Notes under the pieces: model-generated | Database searches by the model: none | What the model was told of the DNA's origin: nothing | Seen by the model: the letters and a program-made list of their open reading frames with translations, nothing else | Part shown: in pieces, positions 26,259-35,547 of the stretch | Position numbering within the stretch: the stretch's first letter is position 1 | Layout: each line of letters begins with the position of its first letter | Translations under genes and position numbers: made by a program | Source: Variovorax paradoxus | GTDB taxonomy: Bacteria > Pseudomonadota > Gammaproteobacteria > Burkholderiales > Burkholderiaceae_C | Direction: 5' to 3' | Assembly: GCF_030815855.1 (NCBI RefSeq) | Contig: NZ_JAUSXG010000001.1 | Location: 1,674,001-1,738,000, forward strand | DNA length: 64,000 nucleotides

Positions 26259-29200
26259 ATGGATGTAGCTTCGCTCAAACAAAACAAATGGATGCGACGT
26301 GGGATCGTCGCCTTGCTCGTTCTTCTGGCTCTGTGGGTCATTGCCTGGCTGGCGGTACCGCCCATCGCCAAAAGCCAGATCCAGAAGATCGCAAGCGAGA
26401 AACTCGGCCGGCAGGTCACCGTCGGCAAGATCGACTTCAAGCCCTGGACCCTCGAACTCGCGCTGAACGATCTCCGTATTGCCACAGCGGACGGCAGCCG
26501 GCCCCAGGTGGCGGTCAAGCGCATCTACGCCGACGCCGAACTGCAGTCGCTCGTGCGCCTGGCGCCGGTGATCGACGCGGTCACCGTCGAGTCGCCGGCC
26601 GTCCTGCTCACGCACCTTGCCGACGGCAAGTACGACATCGACGACATCGTGGCCAAGCTCGCGGCCGGCCCGCCGCCAGACCCCAAGGCCGAGCCGGCGC
26701 GCTTCGCGATCTACAACATCTCGATCAAGAACGGCGCGGTCGACTTCGACGACCAGACCGTCAAACGCAAGCACGAGCTGCGCGATTTCGTGCTCAACGT
26801 GCCGTTCCTGAGCAATCTGGCCTCCAAGCGCGACGTCAATACCGAGCCCAAACTCGCCTTCACGCTCAACGGCAGCAAGTTCGATTCGGCTGCGCTCACA
26901 ACGCCCTTCGCCGAAAGCCGCAAGACCGACGCTCATGTGCAGTTCAAGGGCCTGGACCTGGTGCCCTACCTGGGTTACCTCCCGGGTGGTCTGCCGGTGA
27001 AGCTGCAGGCGGGCAGCCTGGATGCCGACTTGAAGATCGACTTTGCGCAGGCGGCCACGGCCGGCCTGAAGATCACCGGCACCGTCGAGGCCCATGGCGC
27101 CAAGCTCGGCGACGCGCGGGGACGGGACCTGCTGGGCTTCGATGGGCTCAAGCTGGCACTGGCGGACGTGCGCCCGCTGGAATCGGTGTTTCATCTGAGC
27201 GAAGTTGCACTGACCAATCCGAAACTCGCGGTCGCGCGCGATGCGAAAGGCCAGCTCAACCTGCTCGCCACCGATCCGGCCACCGGGGCTGCGGAAAAGG
27301 TGGCGGCCCCGGCGCCCGCCGCGGCGGCAAGCGCCCCGGACGGCAAGGCCGCCGCAAAGCCGACGCTGAAGGTTCAGGTCGACAAAGTGGCTCTCAGCAG
27401 CGGGCGCATCGGATGGCGCGACGAAACCGTTCAGCCGGCCGCCGCCGTCGAGGCGAGCGCGCTCGGCCTCGAAGTGACCGGCGTCACCTGGCCCATGCAG
27501 AAGCCGGCGCAGTTCAACGGCAGCACCGCCATCGGCGGCGCAACGCTCAAGTTCCAGGGCAGTGCCACCGACAAGGTGGCCGATGTGCAGACCGAAGTCG
27601 ATGCGCTGCCGTTGTCGCTGGCGGCGCCTTATCTGGCGCACAGCCTGGAGCCCACGCTCGACGGCAAGCTCAGCGGGCAGGTCGACATCGCCTGGGCCCA
27701 GCCCGATCTCAGGTTCAAGGCGCGGCGACTGGCCGTGGATGGCTTGGCGCTCACCCAGGCGAAGACCGCGCTGGCGAGCGTCGGCCGATTCGAACTGGTC
27801 GACGCCGAAGTCGACATGACGAAGCACACGCTGAACGTGGCCTCGTTCACCGCCACCAACCCGAAGGTGCATATAGAGCGCGATAGCGAAAAGCGCTGGA
27901 TGTTCGAGCGCTGGCTCAAGACGCCGGCCGGCGGAGCCGCGGAGGCTAAGGCGGCCGCGTCCAAGCCCGCGGGCACCGGGCCAGCGCCCGGCACCAATGC
28001 CAATGCCAATGCCAATGCCAATGCCAATGCAAACACCAAGCCCTGGGCGTTGACCATCGGCACGTTGGCGGTGGCCAATGGCGATCTTTCGTATGCGGAC
28101 AAGGCCAGCGCCACGCCGGTCGCGGTCGAGGTCACGGCCCTTGATCTGAAGGCACAAAAAGTCGCACCTGACACCAGCACGGTATCGCCCTTGGAGATTT
28201 CAGGCCGTATCGGCTCGCGGCGCGGCGAGCCGGGCCGCTTCGATTACAAGGGCCATGTGGTGCTGAAACCGCTCTCGGCCGAAGGCCGCCTCGACGTGGC
28301 GTCGTTTCCCGCCCATGCCTTCAAGGCCTACTACGCCGATGCACTCAATGTCGACATTCGCCGCGCCTTCGCGAGCTACCGCGGCACCGTGCGCTATGCA
28401 AGCGCACCGGCCGGCATGACCTTGAAGCTGGCCGGCGACACCGCGCTCGACGACTTCCGCGCCAACAGCGTCTCGCTCACCCAGTCGCCCGGTTTCGACC
28501 GCAACACCAACCAGCTGCTGAGCTGGAAGACCCTGAGCCTGCGCGGCCTGCAGGTGAGCATGGCGCCCAATGCGGCACCGGCGGTCGACGTGCGCGAAAC
28601 CACCCTGACCGACTTCTTCGCCCGGGTGATCGTCGACCCCACCGGGCGGCTGAACCTGCTGAACCTGACGAAGAAGGGCGAAGCGGAAGCCAATGCGGCC
28701 GCCGCGACCAGCGCCGAGGCGAAGACCCGCAGGAGCCTGGGCGGAACAAGCACCACCACCCGTACTCCGCCGCAGTCGGGCGGCGCCCCGGCGTCGGCCG
28801 AGGCCATGGTCGGCGGCAGCCCCGAGCCGGCCAGGCCGGCTTCGGCGCCTGTTGCCACCGCGCAGGCCGAAACCGATAGCGGGCCCAAGCCGGTCATCAA
28901 CTTCGGCCCGATGAGCATGGTCAACGGCCGAATCGACTTCACCGACCTGTTCGTCAAGCCCAACTACTCGGCCGACCTGAGCGAACTGACCGGCAAGCTC
29001 AGCTCCTTTTCGTCGAACCCGCCCAAGGGCGAGAGCGGACGCCCCGCGCTGGCCGACCTGGAACTGCGCGGCAAGGCGCAGCAGACGGCCGCGCTGGAAA
29101 TTACCGGCAAGCTCAATCCGCTGGCCAAGCCGCTCGAGCTCGACGTCACCGCCAAGATGCGCGATCTCGACCTGGCCCCGCTGTCGCCGTACTCGGTGCG

Positions 29201-30095
29201 CTATTCGGGCCACGGCATCGAGCGCGGCAAGATGAGCATGGACGTCAACTACAAGATCGCGGCCGACGGCCAGCTCACGGCCACCAACAAGCTGGTGCTC
29301 AACCAGTTGCAGTTCGGCGATGAAGTGCAGGGCGCCCCCAACAGCCTGCCGGTGCGGCTCGCGGTGGCGTTGCTGGCCGACCGCAACGGCGTGATCGACG
29401 TCGACCTGCCGCTCAGCGGTTCGCTCAACGATCCGCAGTTCAGCATCGGCCCGCTGATCTTCAAGGCGATCGTCAACCTCGTGGTCAAGGCCGCGACATC
29501 GCCGTTCAGCCTGCTGACCGGGGGGCTCGGCGGCGGCAGCGGTGAATCGAGCACCATCACGTTCGAACCCGGCAGTTCGGTGCTCGGCACCAGCGCGAAA
29601 GAAGGCCTGGACAAAGTCGTGAAGGCCTTGGTGGAGCGGCCGAACCTGCAGATGACCGTGGTCGGCACTTCCAGCCTCGAGCGGGAGCGCGAGGCCTACC
29701 AGCGCCAGCGCCTGCGCCAGCTGACCCAGGCCGAGAAGCGGCGCGCGGCGGTACGCGGCGGCCAGGCGGGCACCGACGTGCCGCCGGTTACCGATGCCGA
29801 ATACCCCGAGTTGCTGACCGCCGTGTACAAGCGCTCCGACATCACCAAGCCGCGCAACATGGTCGGCTTGGCCAAGGACTTGCCGGTCAAGGAAATGGAA
29901 ACCCTGCTGCTCACGAGCATTCCGGTCGACGAGGAGTCGATGCGGCAGCTGGCCGTCGAGCGCGGTGCCGTGGTGCGCGACTACCTCCTGGCGCAGAAGC
30001 TTCCGAGCGAACGCCTGTTCCTCGGCGCCGTGAAAACCAAGGCGAGCGGGGCCGACTGGAAGCCCGGCGCCGAACTCGACCTGGCCATGCGGTGA
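26259..30095 (+). CDS. DUF748 domain-containing protein (AsmA-like, inner-membrane anchored)
   Basis: A 1278-residue protein. One membrane segment near the N terminus (GIVALLVLLALWVIAWLAVP) is followed by the AsmA-clan start IAKSQIQKIASEKLGRQVTVGKIDF and long repeated beta-rich periplasmic sequence. The C-terminal part has STITFEPGSSVLGTSAKEGL, an OmpA-like pattern. The AsmA/TamB/YhdP clan moves or manages lipids between membranes; a specific role for this protein is unknown. A run of Asn-Ala repeats at residues 580-591 is coded by six CAATGC units, and a Pro/Ser/Thr-rich linker lies near residues 825-880. The start is ATG at 26259. It stands alone. Confidence 0.82.
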   Translation: MDVASLKQNKWMRRGIVALLVLLALWVIAWLAVPPIAKSQIQKIASEKLGRQVTVGKIDFKPWTLELALNDLRIATADGSRPQVAVKRIYADAELQSLVRLAPVIDAVTVESPAVLLTHLADGKYDIDDIVAKLAAGPPPDPKAEPARFAIYNISIKNGAVDFDDQTVKRKHELRDFVLNVPFLSNLASKRDVNTEPKLAFTLNGSKFDSAALTTPFAESRKTDAHVQFKGLDLVPYLGYLPGGLPVKLQAGSLDADLKIDFAQAATAGLKITGTVEAHGAKLGDARGRDLLGFDGLKLALADVRPLESVFHLSEVALTNPKLAVARDAKGQLNLLATDPATGAAEKVAAPAPAAAASAPDGKAAAKPTLKVQVDKVALSSGRIGWRDETVQPAAAVEASALGLEVTGVTWPMQKPAQFNGSTAIGGATLKFQGSATDKVADVQTEVDALPLSLAAPYLAHSLEPTLDGKLSGQVDIAWAQPDLRFKARRLAVDGLALTQAKTALASVGRFELVDAEVDMTKHTLNVASFTATNPKVHIERDSEKRWMFERWLKTPAGGAAEAKAAASKPAGTGPAPGTNANANANANANANTKPWALTIGTLAVANGDLSYADKASATPVAVEVTALDLKAQKVAPDTSTVSPLEISGRIGSRRGEPGRFDYKGHVVLKPLSAEGRLDVASFPAHAFKAYYADALNVDIRRAFASYRGTVRYASAPAGMTLKLAGDTALDDFRANSVSLTQSPGFDRNTNQLLSWKTLSLRGLQVSMAPNAAPAVDVRETTLTDFFARVIVDPTGRLNLLNLTKKGEAEANAAAATSAEAKTRRSLGGTSTTTRTPPQSGGAPASAEAMVGGSPEPARPASAPVATAQAETDSGPKPVINFGPMSMVNGRIDFTDLFVKPNYSADLSELTGKLSSFSSNPPKGESGRPALADLELRGKAQQTAALEITGKLNPLAKPLELDVTAKMRDLDLAPLSPYSVRYSGHGIERGKMSMDVNYKIAADGQLTATNKLVLNQLQFGDEVQGAPNSLPVRLAVALLADRNGVIDVDLPLSGSLNDPQFSIGPLIFKAIVNLVVKAATSPFSLLTGGLGGGSGESSTITFEPGSSVLGTSAKEGLDKVVKALVERPNLQMTVVGTSSLEREREAYQRQRLRQLTQAEKRRAAVRGGQAGTDVPPVTDAEYPELLTAVYKRSDITKPRNMVGLAKDLPVKEMETLLLTSIPVDEESMRQLAVERGAVVRDYLLAQKLPSERLFLGAVKTKASGADWKPGAELDLAMR
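27995..28030 (+). repeat. Six tandem CAATGC hexamers inside the DUF748 gene
   Basis: CAATGC is repeated six times without mismatch, encoding alternating Asn and Ala in a linker. Being a multiple of three, gain or loss of units would change linker length without a frameshift. Such simple repeats are prone to slippage. Confidence 0.95.
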
Positions 30096-30231
30096 AGAAG
30101 AAGAGACACTTGGTTTTTTTCGCGCGCTTGCTATATATGTAGGCAGCCCGCCCAGCCTTCCGGCAGTCATTTGGCTGCTGTCCCGGCAGGGAATTCAACC
30201 GCCCGCCACAACTGGGTGAAAATGTCGATGT

Positions 30232-30251
30232 GCGCCGGCCTTTGCCGGCGC
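30232..30251 (+). promoter_or_regulatory. Perfect G/C hairpin in the leader of the DUF349 gene
   Basis: GCGCCGGC at 30232-30239 pairs perfectly with GCCGGCGC at 30244-30251 around CTTT, then CTTCGCTTTCTCTCTTC follows. It lies 37 bases before the GTG start at 30288. It could attenuate transcription or end the upstream message. Its presence argues against the upstream ATG codons as starts. Confidence 0.5.
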
Positions 30252-30287
30252 CTTCGCTTTCTCTCTTCAGACAACGATCTCGCGCAA

Positions 30288-33176
30288 GTGACCTCTACTT
30301 CTTCCAAGCCACACGACCTCCAGGCCCTCGACACGCTCACCGGCGGCGCCTTCACCGCGCCAACCTCGGGCGAGCGCGCCGCGCGCATCCGCGACTGGCT
30401 CGCGGGCAACCCCGCGCCCGAGCAGATGCAGGAGGTCTTCAAGGAGCTGAGCGGCCGCGACAAGGGCGCGGCGCGCCTCTTGCGCGAAAAACTCGACGAG
30501 CTCAAGCGCGCCAAGGGCCAGGAGGCCATCGCCGCCGAATGGGCCCAAAAGGCAGAGGCGCTGCTGGCCCAGTCCAAGCTCAACATCGCCGATGCGCTCG
30601 CCTGGCAGCGTGACGCCGCCAAGGCCGGTGCGCCGCTTTCGCGCGAGCCGCTCGCGGGTTTCAAGGTGCAGCTCGCCGAGCGTGTGAAGGGCATCGAAGA
30701 CCTGCAGCATCGCGCGCAGGTGCACCGCGAGGCCGCGGTGCTGCTCGCGCAGCGCTTCGAAGTGCTTTCGACCAAGGGCTGGCAGGACGCGCAGGCCGCC
30801 GAGGAATCGCTGCGCGCCGACGTGAGCCATTGGCAGCAGCAGGCGGCCGACATCACGGCCGATGCCAACTGGAACAGCCTCGACGCCCGCTTTGCCCCGC
30901 AGCTCGAGTCGTCGAAGGCGCAATTGCTGGTCGTGTCCGACGCGTTCCATGCCGCGCTGGCGCAGGCGCAGGCCGCGGCTGCCGATGCTGCGGCACCGTT
31001 GCCGCCGGTGCCGGTGTGGGCCGACGAACTCCGCACCGCGCGCGGCGAAGTGGTCGCGCCCAAGGCGGCGCCCGCCAAACCCGCGGCGCCCAAGGTCGAT
31101 CCGTCCGTGCGCGCAGCGGCGCAAGAAGCCGTGCAGGCGGCCCTTGCCAAGCTCGAACAGGAAACCGCCGAGGGCCACGGCAAAGCCAGCGCCGGTGCGG
31201 CCGCCGCATTGCGCGCGGTGCTCAAGGAGCACGGCAAGCTGGTCGATGCGCCGCTCGAAGCCCGTGTGCATGCGGCGCTGGTGGCAGCGGGCGAACTCGA
31301 AGGCTGGCAGCGCTGGAGCGCCGACAAGGTGCGCGAAGACCTCGTCGCCAAGGCCGAAGGCCTGCTCAAGCGCCCCGAAGGCCAGGCGCTCGGCGGCCGC
31401 AAGATGCAGGAAACGCTGCGTTCGCTGCGCGACCAGTGGAAGCAGGCCGACCAGGGCGGCGTGCCCAACCATGCGCTCTGGAAGCGCTTCGACGAGGCCT
31501 GCAACGAAGCCCACAAGGTGGTGGAGGCTTGGCTCGAAAAGGTTCGCGCCGATGCGGCCGAGCACCGCGCCCATCGCGTCGCCCTGATCGAAGAAGTCAA
31601 GGCCTGGGCGGCCGAGCATGCCGACGCCACCGATCTGAAGGCGCACAACCGTGCACTGCACCAGTTCGCCGACCGCTGGCGCGATGGCGGTCACGTGGGC
31701 GAGAAGGTCTTCGCCGAGCTGCAACCGCTATGGAACGAGGCATTCGGTGCCGCGCGCGCTCCTTTCGAGGCGGCCCAAAAAGCCAGCATCGAACGGCGCC
31801 AGGCCATGATCGCCGAGGCCGCCGAACTCGGCGCTCAGCCGATGCTGCGCATCGATGCCGTCAAGGCCTTGCAGCAGCGCTGGCAGGCCGAGGCCCAGAG
31901 CGTGCCGCTCGACCGCCGCCACGAACAGAAGCTGTGGGACGCATTTCGCGCACCCATCGACGAAGCCTTCAATCGCAAAACGGCGGAGCGCGAGAAGTCC
32001 GCGACCGCGATGAGCGAACATGACCGCCATGTGCTCGAGGCCTCCAAGGCGCTCGACGCTGCCAACGCCGGCGGCGACGTGCAGAAGATCCGCGCCGCCA
32101 TCGCCCGGCTCGAAGCCGCGCTGCGCGGCGAGGCGCCCCCGCCGGCTCTCGCCACGAAGGCGGAGCCGGCAACCGCCGCATCCAGCGACGGCCCCCCGGT
32201 CGGTGCCACCGACGTGGTTGCACCCGGACAGGCCGCAGCCGAATTCGGCGAAAGCGCCGAACAGGCGCCGGGCTCGAGCGATGCGGAAGCCTTGCCCGGC
32301 ACGCGCACCGAGTCGGCCCCGGCTGCCGCCCCCGACCTCGTGGCGCCGGACGACGGCGCCGACTCTTCGGCGCGTGCCGACGGCGCGGCGCATGAAGGCG
32401 ACGAAGCCGCTTCGGCCGAAGAAGCCAAGGCACCCCCTGCGCCGCCGAAGCCGGCCCCCAAGCCCGTGGTTGCCGTTCGCGGCGACGACCGTCCCGGCAA
32501 CAAGAAGGCCGAAGCCGCTCCCGCAGGCCGTGCCGGTGGCCGGTTCGGCGACCGGCGCGATGGCGCTGGTGCCCGTTCCGGACCGGGCGGCCCGGGTCGC
32601 CCCGGCGACCGCGGCGCGCCCCGTCCCGACGGCCGGGGTGACCGCGGTGACCGCGGTGCACCGGCCGGACGTTTCGGCGACCGGCCGCCGCGTTTCGAAG
32701 ACCGCGGTCCGCGGCTCGGCGACGCGGCCTTCCGGGCGCAGCGCGAAGCGCTCGAGCGTGCGGACATGGCGCTGCGCAAGTTGGCGGCCCAGGCCCACGG
32801 CGAAGCGCTCACGCAAGTGCTCGGCGCCTGGGAGCAGCGCGATGCCTCGAAGCTGCCCAGCGTTCAGGAACTGGGGCGCGCGGTAACGCCCGCGGTGCGC
32901 AGCGGCTGGTCTCAAGCCATCGGCTCGGCCCCCAAGGCCGCTCCCGATGAAGCCGCCGAGGCACTGTTGCGCCTCGAAATGGCCGCCGAAGTGCCGACGC
33001 CTGCCGAGCAGCTCGATGCGCGCCGCGCGTTGCAGCTCAAGCTGCTGACGAAGCGGGGCGACCCGGTTCCAGCCCAGACCTGGGGCCAGGATGCTGGCAA
33101 GGTGCTGGCTGCAGCGCACGACGCTGCCAGCGCACGCCGCCTGCAGAACGCGCTGAAGGCGCTGCTGCGCAAGTAA
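30288..33176 (+). CDS. DUF349 domain-containing protein with RG-rich linker
   Basis: A 962-residue cytoplasmic protein, mostly alpha-helical, with several DUF349 repeats (for example KMQETLRSLRDQWKQADQGG and ALHQFADRWRDGGHV in the middle third). From about residue 610 it becomes low-complexity: an acidic/Ala/Pro stretch, then residues ~748-811 rich in Gly, Arg, Asp and Pro (repeats such as GDRGDRG and GRFGDR), then a final helical domain. The function of DUF349 is unknown; the RG-rich region suggests RNA or protein condensation, which is inference. GTG at 30288 is chosen because a hairpin lies upstream; ATG at 30222 would add 22 residues. A strong terminator follows. Confidence 0.8.
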   Translation: MTSTSSKPHDLQALDTLTGGAFTAPTSGERAARIRDWLAGNPAPEQMQEVFKELSGRDKGAARLLREKLDELKRAKGQEAIAAEWAQKAEALLAQSKLNIADALAWQRDAAKAGAPLSREPLAGFKVQLAERVKGIEDLQHRAQVHREAAVLLAQRFEVLSTKGWQDAQAAEESLRADVSHWQQQAADITADANWNSLDARFAPQLESSKAQLLVVSDAFHAALAQAQAAAADAAAPLPPVPVWADELRTARGEVVAPKAAPAKPAAPKVDPSVRAAAQEAVQAALAKLEQETAEGHGKASAGAAAALRAVLKEHGKLVDAPLEARVHAALVAAGELEGWQRWSADKVREDLVAKAEGLLKRPEGQALGGRKMQETLRSLRDQWKQADQGGVPNHALWKRFDEACNEAHKVVEAWLEKVRADAAEHRAHRVALIEEVKAWAAEHADATDLKAHNRALHQFADRWRDGGHVGEKVFAELQPLWNEAFGAARAPFEAAQKASIERRQAMIAEAAELGAQPMLRIDAVKALQQRWQAEAQSVPLDRRHEQKLWDAFRAPIDEAFNRKTAEREKSATAMSEHDRHVLEASKALDAANAGGDVQKIRAAIARLEAALRGEAPPPALATKAEPATAASSDGPPVGATDVVAPGQAAAEFGESAEQAPGSSDAEALPGTRTESAPAAAPDLVAPDDGADSSARADGAAHEGDEAASAEEAKAPPAPPKPAPKPVVAVRGDDRPGNKKAEAAPAGRAGGRFGDRRDGAGARSGPGGPGRPGDRGAPRPDGRGDRGDRGAPAGRFGDRPPRFEDRGPRLGDAAFRAQREALERADMALRKLAAQAHGEALTQVLGAWEQRDASKLPSVQELGRAVTPAVRSGWSQAIGSAPKAAPDEAAEALLRLEMAAEVPTPAEQLDARRALQLKLLTKRGDPVPAQTWGQDAGKVLAAAHDAASARRLQNALKALLRK

Positions 33177-33200
33177 GGCGCCGACGCCCGGCCATGAAAA

Positions 33201-33229
33201 ACGGCGCCCCGCGGGGCGCCGTTTTTTTT
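33201..33229 (+). terminator. Rho-independent terminator after the DUF349 gene
   Basis: ACGGCGCCC at 33201-33209 pairs with GGGCGCCGT at 33214-33222 around CGCG, followed by an unbroken run of T to 33229. A short A run precedes it, so it may also serve the leftward gene ending at 33255 in part. Confidence 0.92.
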
Positions 33230-33254
33230 GAGGCGCTCCGGCCGTTGCAGGCGG

Positions 33255-33851
33255 TTAGACCTTCTCGCCGATCGTGGGCATCTGCACCATCGCCGCTTGC
33301 GCTGCCGCGTAGCCGCTGGCTATCTTGCGCCGGATGAGCAACCCGCCAATGCCCAGCAGCAGCGCGAGGGCACCGACGATCAGTGTGCCCTTGTCCGTGG
33401 CGCTCGACGCCGCGGCCTTGTCCTTGGTTTCCATGATCTTCTGCACGTCGGCCAGCGTGACCACCGGCTGGCCCTTGAGCTTGACCTCGTAGACCAGGTT
33501 GTTGTCCGAGGGATCGATGCGAACCTCGATGGCTTCGTCGATCAAGGGTTCGAGCTTCTTGCGGCCCACCGCATAGTCCACGCGCCATTTCTCGGTGCTG
33601 CCGTCGGCCAGTTTGGCGTCGAGCACGAAATAATGGCGGGTGGTGCTGCCGCCGCGGCGGCGCTTGGCGGTTTCGGTGATCTCACTGCCGCTGACGACAG
33701 TCCCGCGCTTGGCAACCAGATCTTCCACCGCCGTGCCATGCGTGTCGGCGCCGGCCTTGATTTGCGCGTACGCCGCCCACCCCAGGATGCCAACGCCAAA
33801 CAGCAGCGCGATCCATGCCTTGCCGGTGAGTTGATAGAACCAATCCCTCAT
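33255..33851 (-). CDS. Hypothetical membrane protein with two transmembrane segments
   Basis: A 198-residue protein not assigned with confidence. It has an N-terminal membrane segment (AWIALLFGVGILGWAAYAQI), a roughly 100-residue soluble domain with Lys/Arg and Thr (KRRRGGSTTRHYFVLDAKLA, YEVKLKGQPVVTLADVQKIM), and a C-terminal membrane segment (GTLIVGALALLLGIGGLLIR). The central beta-rich part resembles DUF3592-type proteins in arrangement. It lies alone between the DUF349 terminator and mtfA. Two membrane passes around a small domain suggest the domain is extracytoplasmic. No catalytic motif is seen. Confidence 0.7.
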   Translation of the reverse strand: MRDWFYQLTGKAWIALLFGVGILGWAAYAQIKAGADTHGTAVEDLVAKRGTVVSGSEITETAKRRRGGSTTRHYFVLDAKLADGSTEKWRVDYAVGRKKLEPLIDEAIEVRIDPSDNNLVYEVKLKGQPVVTLADVQKIMETKDKAAASSATDKGTLIVGALALLLGIGGLLIRRKIASGYAAAQAAMVQMPTIGEKV

Positions 33852-33944
33852 GTTGTTTACCTTTTTTCCGAGTTGATAACTCGTGAATGGTAAGGGGTGA
33901 ATTGCTATCGATCGAGTAGCGAACTACTTAAGCTGGGCGTAGCT

Positions 33945-34736
33945 TTACGCCTGTTTAGGAAGAAAGAATTCATCAAAGAGCGCGAGCACTTCGGGGAAGT
34001 CGCGCCCGAACGCCGCGCGATTCACGAAATAGGCTTCGCAGGCCACCGCGAAGAATTCGCTGATCGAGACCGCGCCGTAGTCGTCGAGCCATGGCGGCTC
34101 GGCGCCGAAGCGATCGGCGAGGATCGTCTTTTCGCGAAAATCTTCATAAGCGGGCTGCAGCACCGCAAGCCAGGCGGCGCGGGCTTCCCGCGCATTGCTC
34201 TTGCCGGCAAAACCGGGCGGTAGCGGCGGACAGCCATCGGCGTCGCCTCCGCGCATGTCGATCTTGTGGGCGAATTCATGGATCACGACGTTGTAGCCGC
34301 CGTCGCTTGTGATGCTGCTCGCGAGCACATCCTGCCAGCTCAGCATCACCGGCCCGCGGTCCATGGCTTCGCCGGCCACCACTTCGTCGTACTCGTGCAC
34401 CACCTGCGCTTCGTCGACGATCTTTCGGCGGGCAACGACCTCGGACGGGTGCACCACGATGCCGACGAAATCGTCGTACCAGTCCAGCCCGGCCTTCAGG
34501 TTCAGTACCGGCAGCACCGCTTGTGCGGCGATGGCCAGCGCGACCTCATCGGTGATGACGAAGCCCTGGGTGCCATGGAATTCCTTGTCGCGCAGAAATT
34601 CGGCCGCGAGGATACGCAGCCGTTGTTGCGCGGCATAGGGCAGTTCGCCAAGGAACGCGTAGCGCTCGAGCGTGGACTGCCAGGCAGCCTCGGGAATCGG
34701 GGGCAGGGCGCGCAAACGGCGCAGCCACTTGAACAT
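33945..34736 (-). CDS. mtfA: Zinc-dependent peptidase MtfA family
   Basis: A 263-residue member of the MtfA (YeeI) family, similar in length to the E. coli protein, which binds the glucose repressor Mlc and has aminopeptidase activity. The metal site HEFAHKIDMRGG (HExxH) is visible, with a downstream Glu in SISEFFAVACEAYFVN. Other conserved parts are LRILAAEFLRDKEFHGTQGF. The ATG at 34736 follows the lpxH stop by 8 bases. Mlc-type partners are not in the window, and in betaproteobacteria the target may differ. Confidence 0.9.
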   Translation of the reverse strand: MFKWLRRLRALPPIPEAAWQSTLERYAFLGELPYAAQQRLRILAAEFLRDKEFHGTQGFVITDEVALAIAAQAVLPVLNLKAGLDWYDDFVGIVVHPSEVVARRKIVDEAQVVHEYDEVVAGEAMDRGPVMLSWQDVLASSITSDGGYNVVIHEFAHKIDMRGGDADGCPPLPPGFAGKSNAREARAAWLAVLQPAYEDFREKTILADRFGAEPPWLDDYGAVSISEFFAVACEAYFVNRAAFGRDFPEVLALFDEFFLPKQA

Positions 34737-34744
34737 TGCGGCAG

Positions 34745-35515
34745 CTAGCGCAGGTCGACGCGCTGTGCGCCAGCGGGGGAAAGGCAGAGCAGCTGCGCGC
34801 GCGGCGGATGGGCCGCGGCGTCCCAATCGCTCAGCACGATGCGCTTGAGACTGTCTCCGAGATCGTGGTCAGCGGGCCGGTGCGTATGGCCGTGCACCAG
34901 CGTGCCTGCGCGCGCCTGCTGAAGCCACTGGCGCGCGGCACCGCCATCCACGTCGGCCCAGCGCGCTGCCGGATCGCGCTTGCGGTCTTCGCTTTGCGCG
35001 CGCATGGACCGCGCGAGCGCCCGGCGCTCGGCCAGGGGCCGAGCCAGAAAAGCGGCCTGCCATTCGGGCGTGCGCACCTGGGCGCGGAACTTGAGGTAGT
35101 CGGTGTCGTCCAGGCAAAGAATGTCGCCATGGCTCAGCAGCCAGCGTTCACCGTGCAGCACCAGCACCGTGGGGTCGTCGAGCAGCGTGAAGCCGCACTG
35201 GGCGGCGAGCGCCGGGCCGACGAGGAAGTCCCGGTTGCCATGCATGAAGTACACCGGCAGCCGTTCGGCGGTGCGGCGCAGCAGTTCGGCGCAGCGGGCT
35301 TCGAAGCCGGGCAGGGCGGCCGCGTCGTCGCCCACCCAGACTTCGAACAGGTCGCCGAGGATGATCAGCGCATCGGCCGGTGTGGTCTGCAGATAGCCCT
35401 GCCAAGCCTCGAAGGTGGCGGGCTCATCGGCCTGCAGATGCAGGTCGGAAATCAGGTCGACGGTGCGCCACGTGGGTGGGGCGAGCAGTTCCCTGAAAGC
35501 CGGATGTGCCGCCAT
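34745..35515 (-). CDS. lpxH: UDP-2,3-diacylglucosamine diphosphatase
   Basis: A 256-residue calcineurin-like phosphoesterase of lipid A synthesis that releases UMP from UDP-2,3-diacylglucosamine to give lipid X. The metal-binding motifs occur in order: DLISDLHLQ, LGDLFEVWVGDD, MHGNRDFLVG, LLSHGD, and LVHGHTHRPADH near the C terminus. It is slightly longer than E. coli LpxH at the N terminus. It is encoded with ppiB and ppiA upstream and mtfA downstream on one strand; ppiB-lpxH pairing is common in proteobacteria. Confidence 0.95.
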   Translation of the reverse strand: MAAHPAFRELLAPPTWRTVDLISDLHLQADEPATFEAWQGYLQTTPADALIILGDLFEVWVGDDAAALPGFEARCAELLRRTAERLPVYFMHGNRDFLVGPALAAQCGFTLLDDPTVLVLHGERWLLSHGDILCLDDTDYLKFRAQVRTPEWQAAFLARPLAERRALARSMRAQSEDRKRDPAARWADVDGGAARQWLQQARAGTLVHGHTHRPADHDLGDSLKRIVLSDWDAAAHPPRAQLLCLSPAGAQRVDLR

Positions 35516-35547
35516 GCCGATGCTGCGCCTGATCTCGTGCGCGGTCG

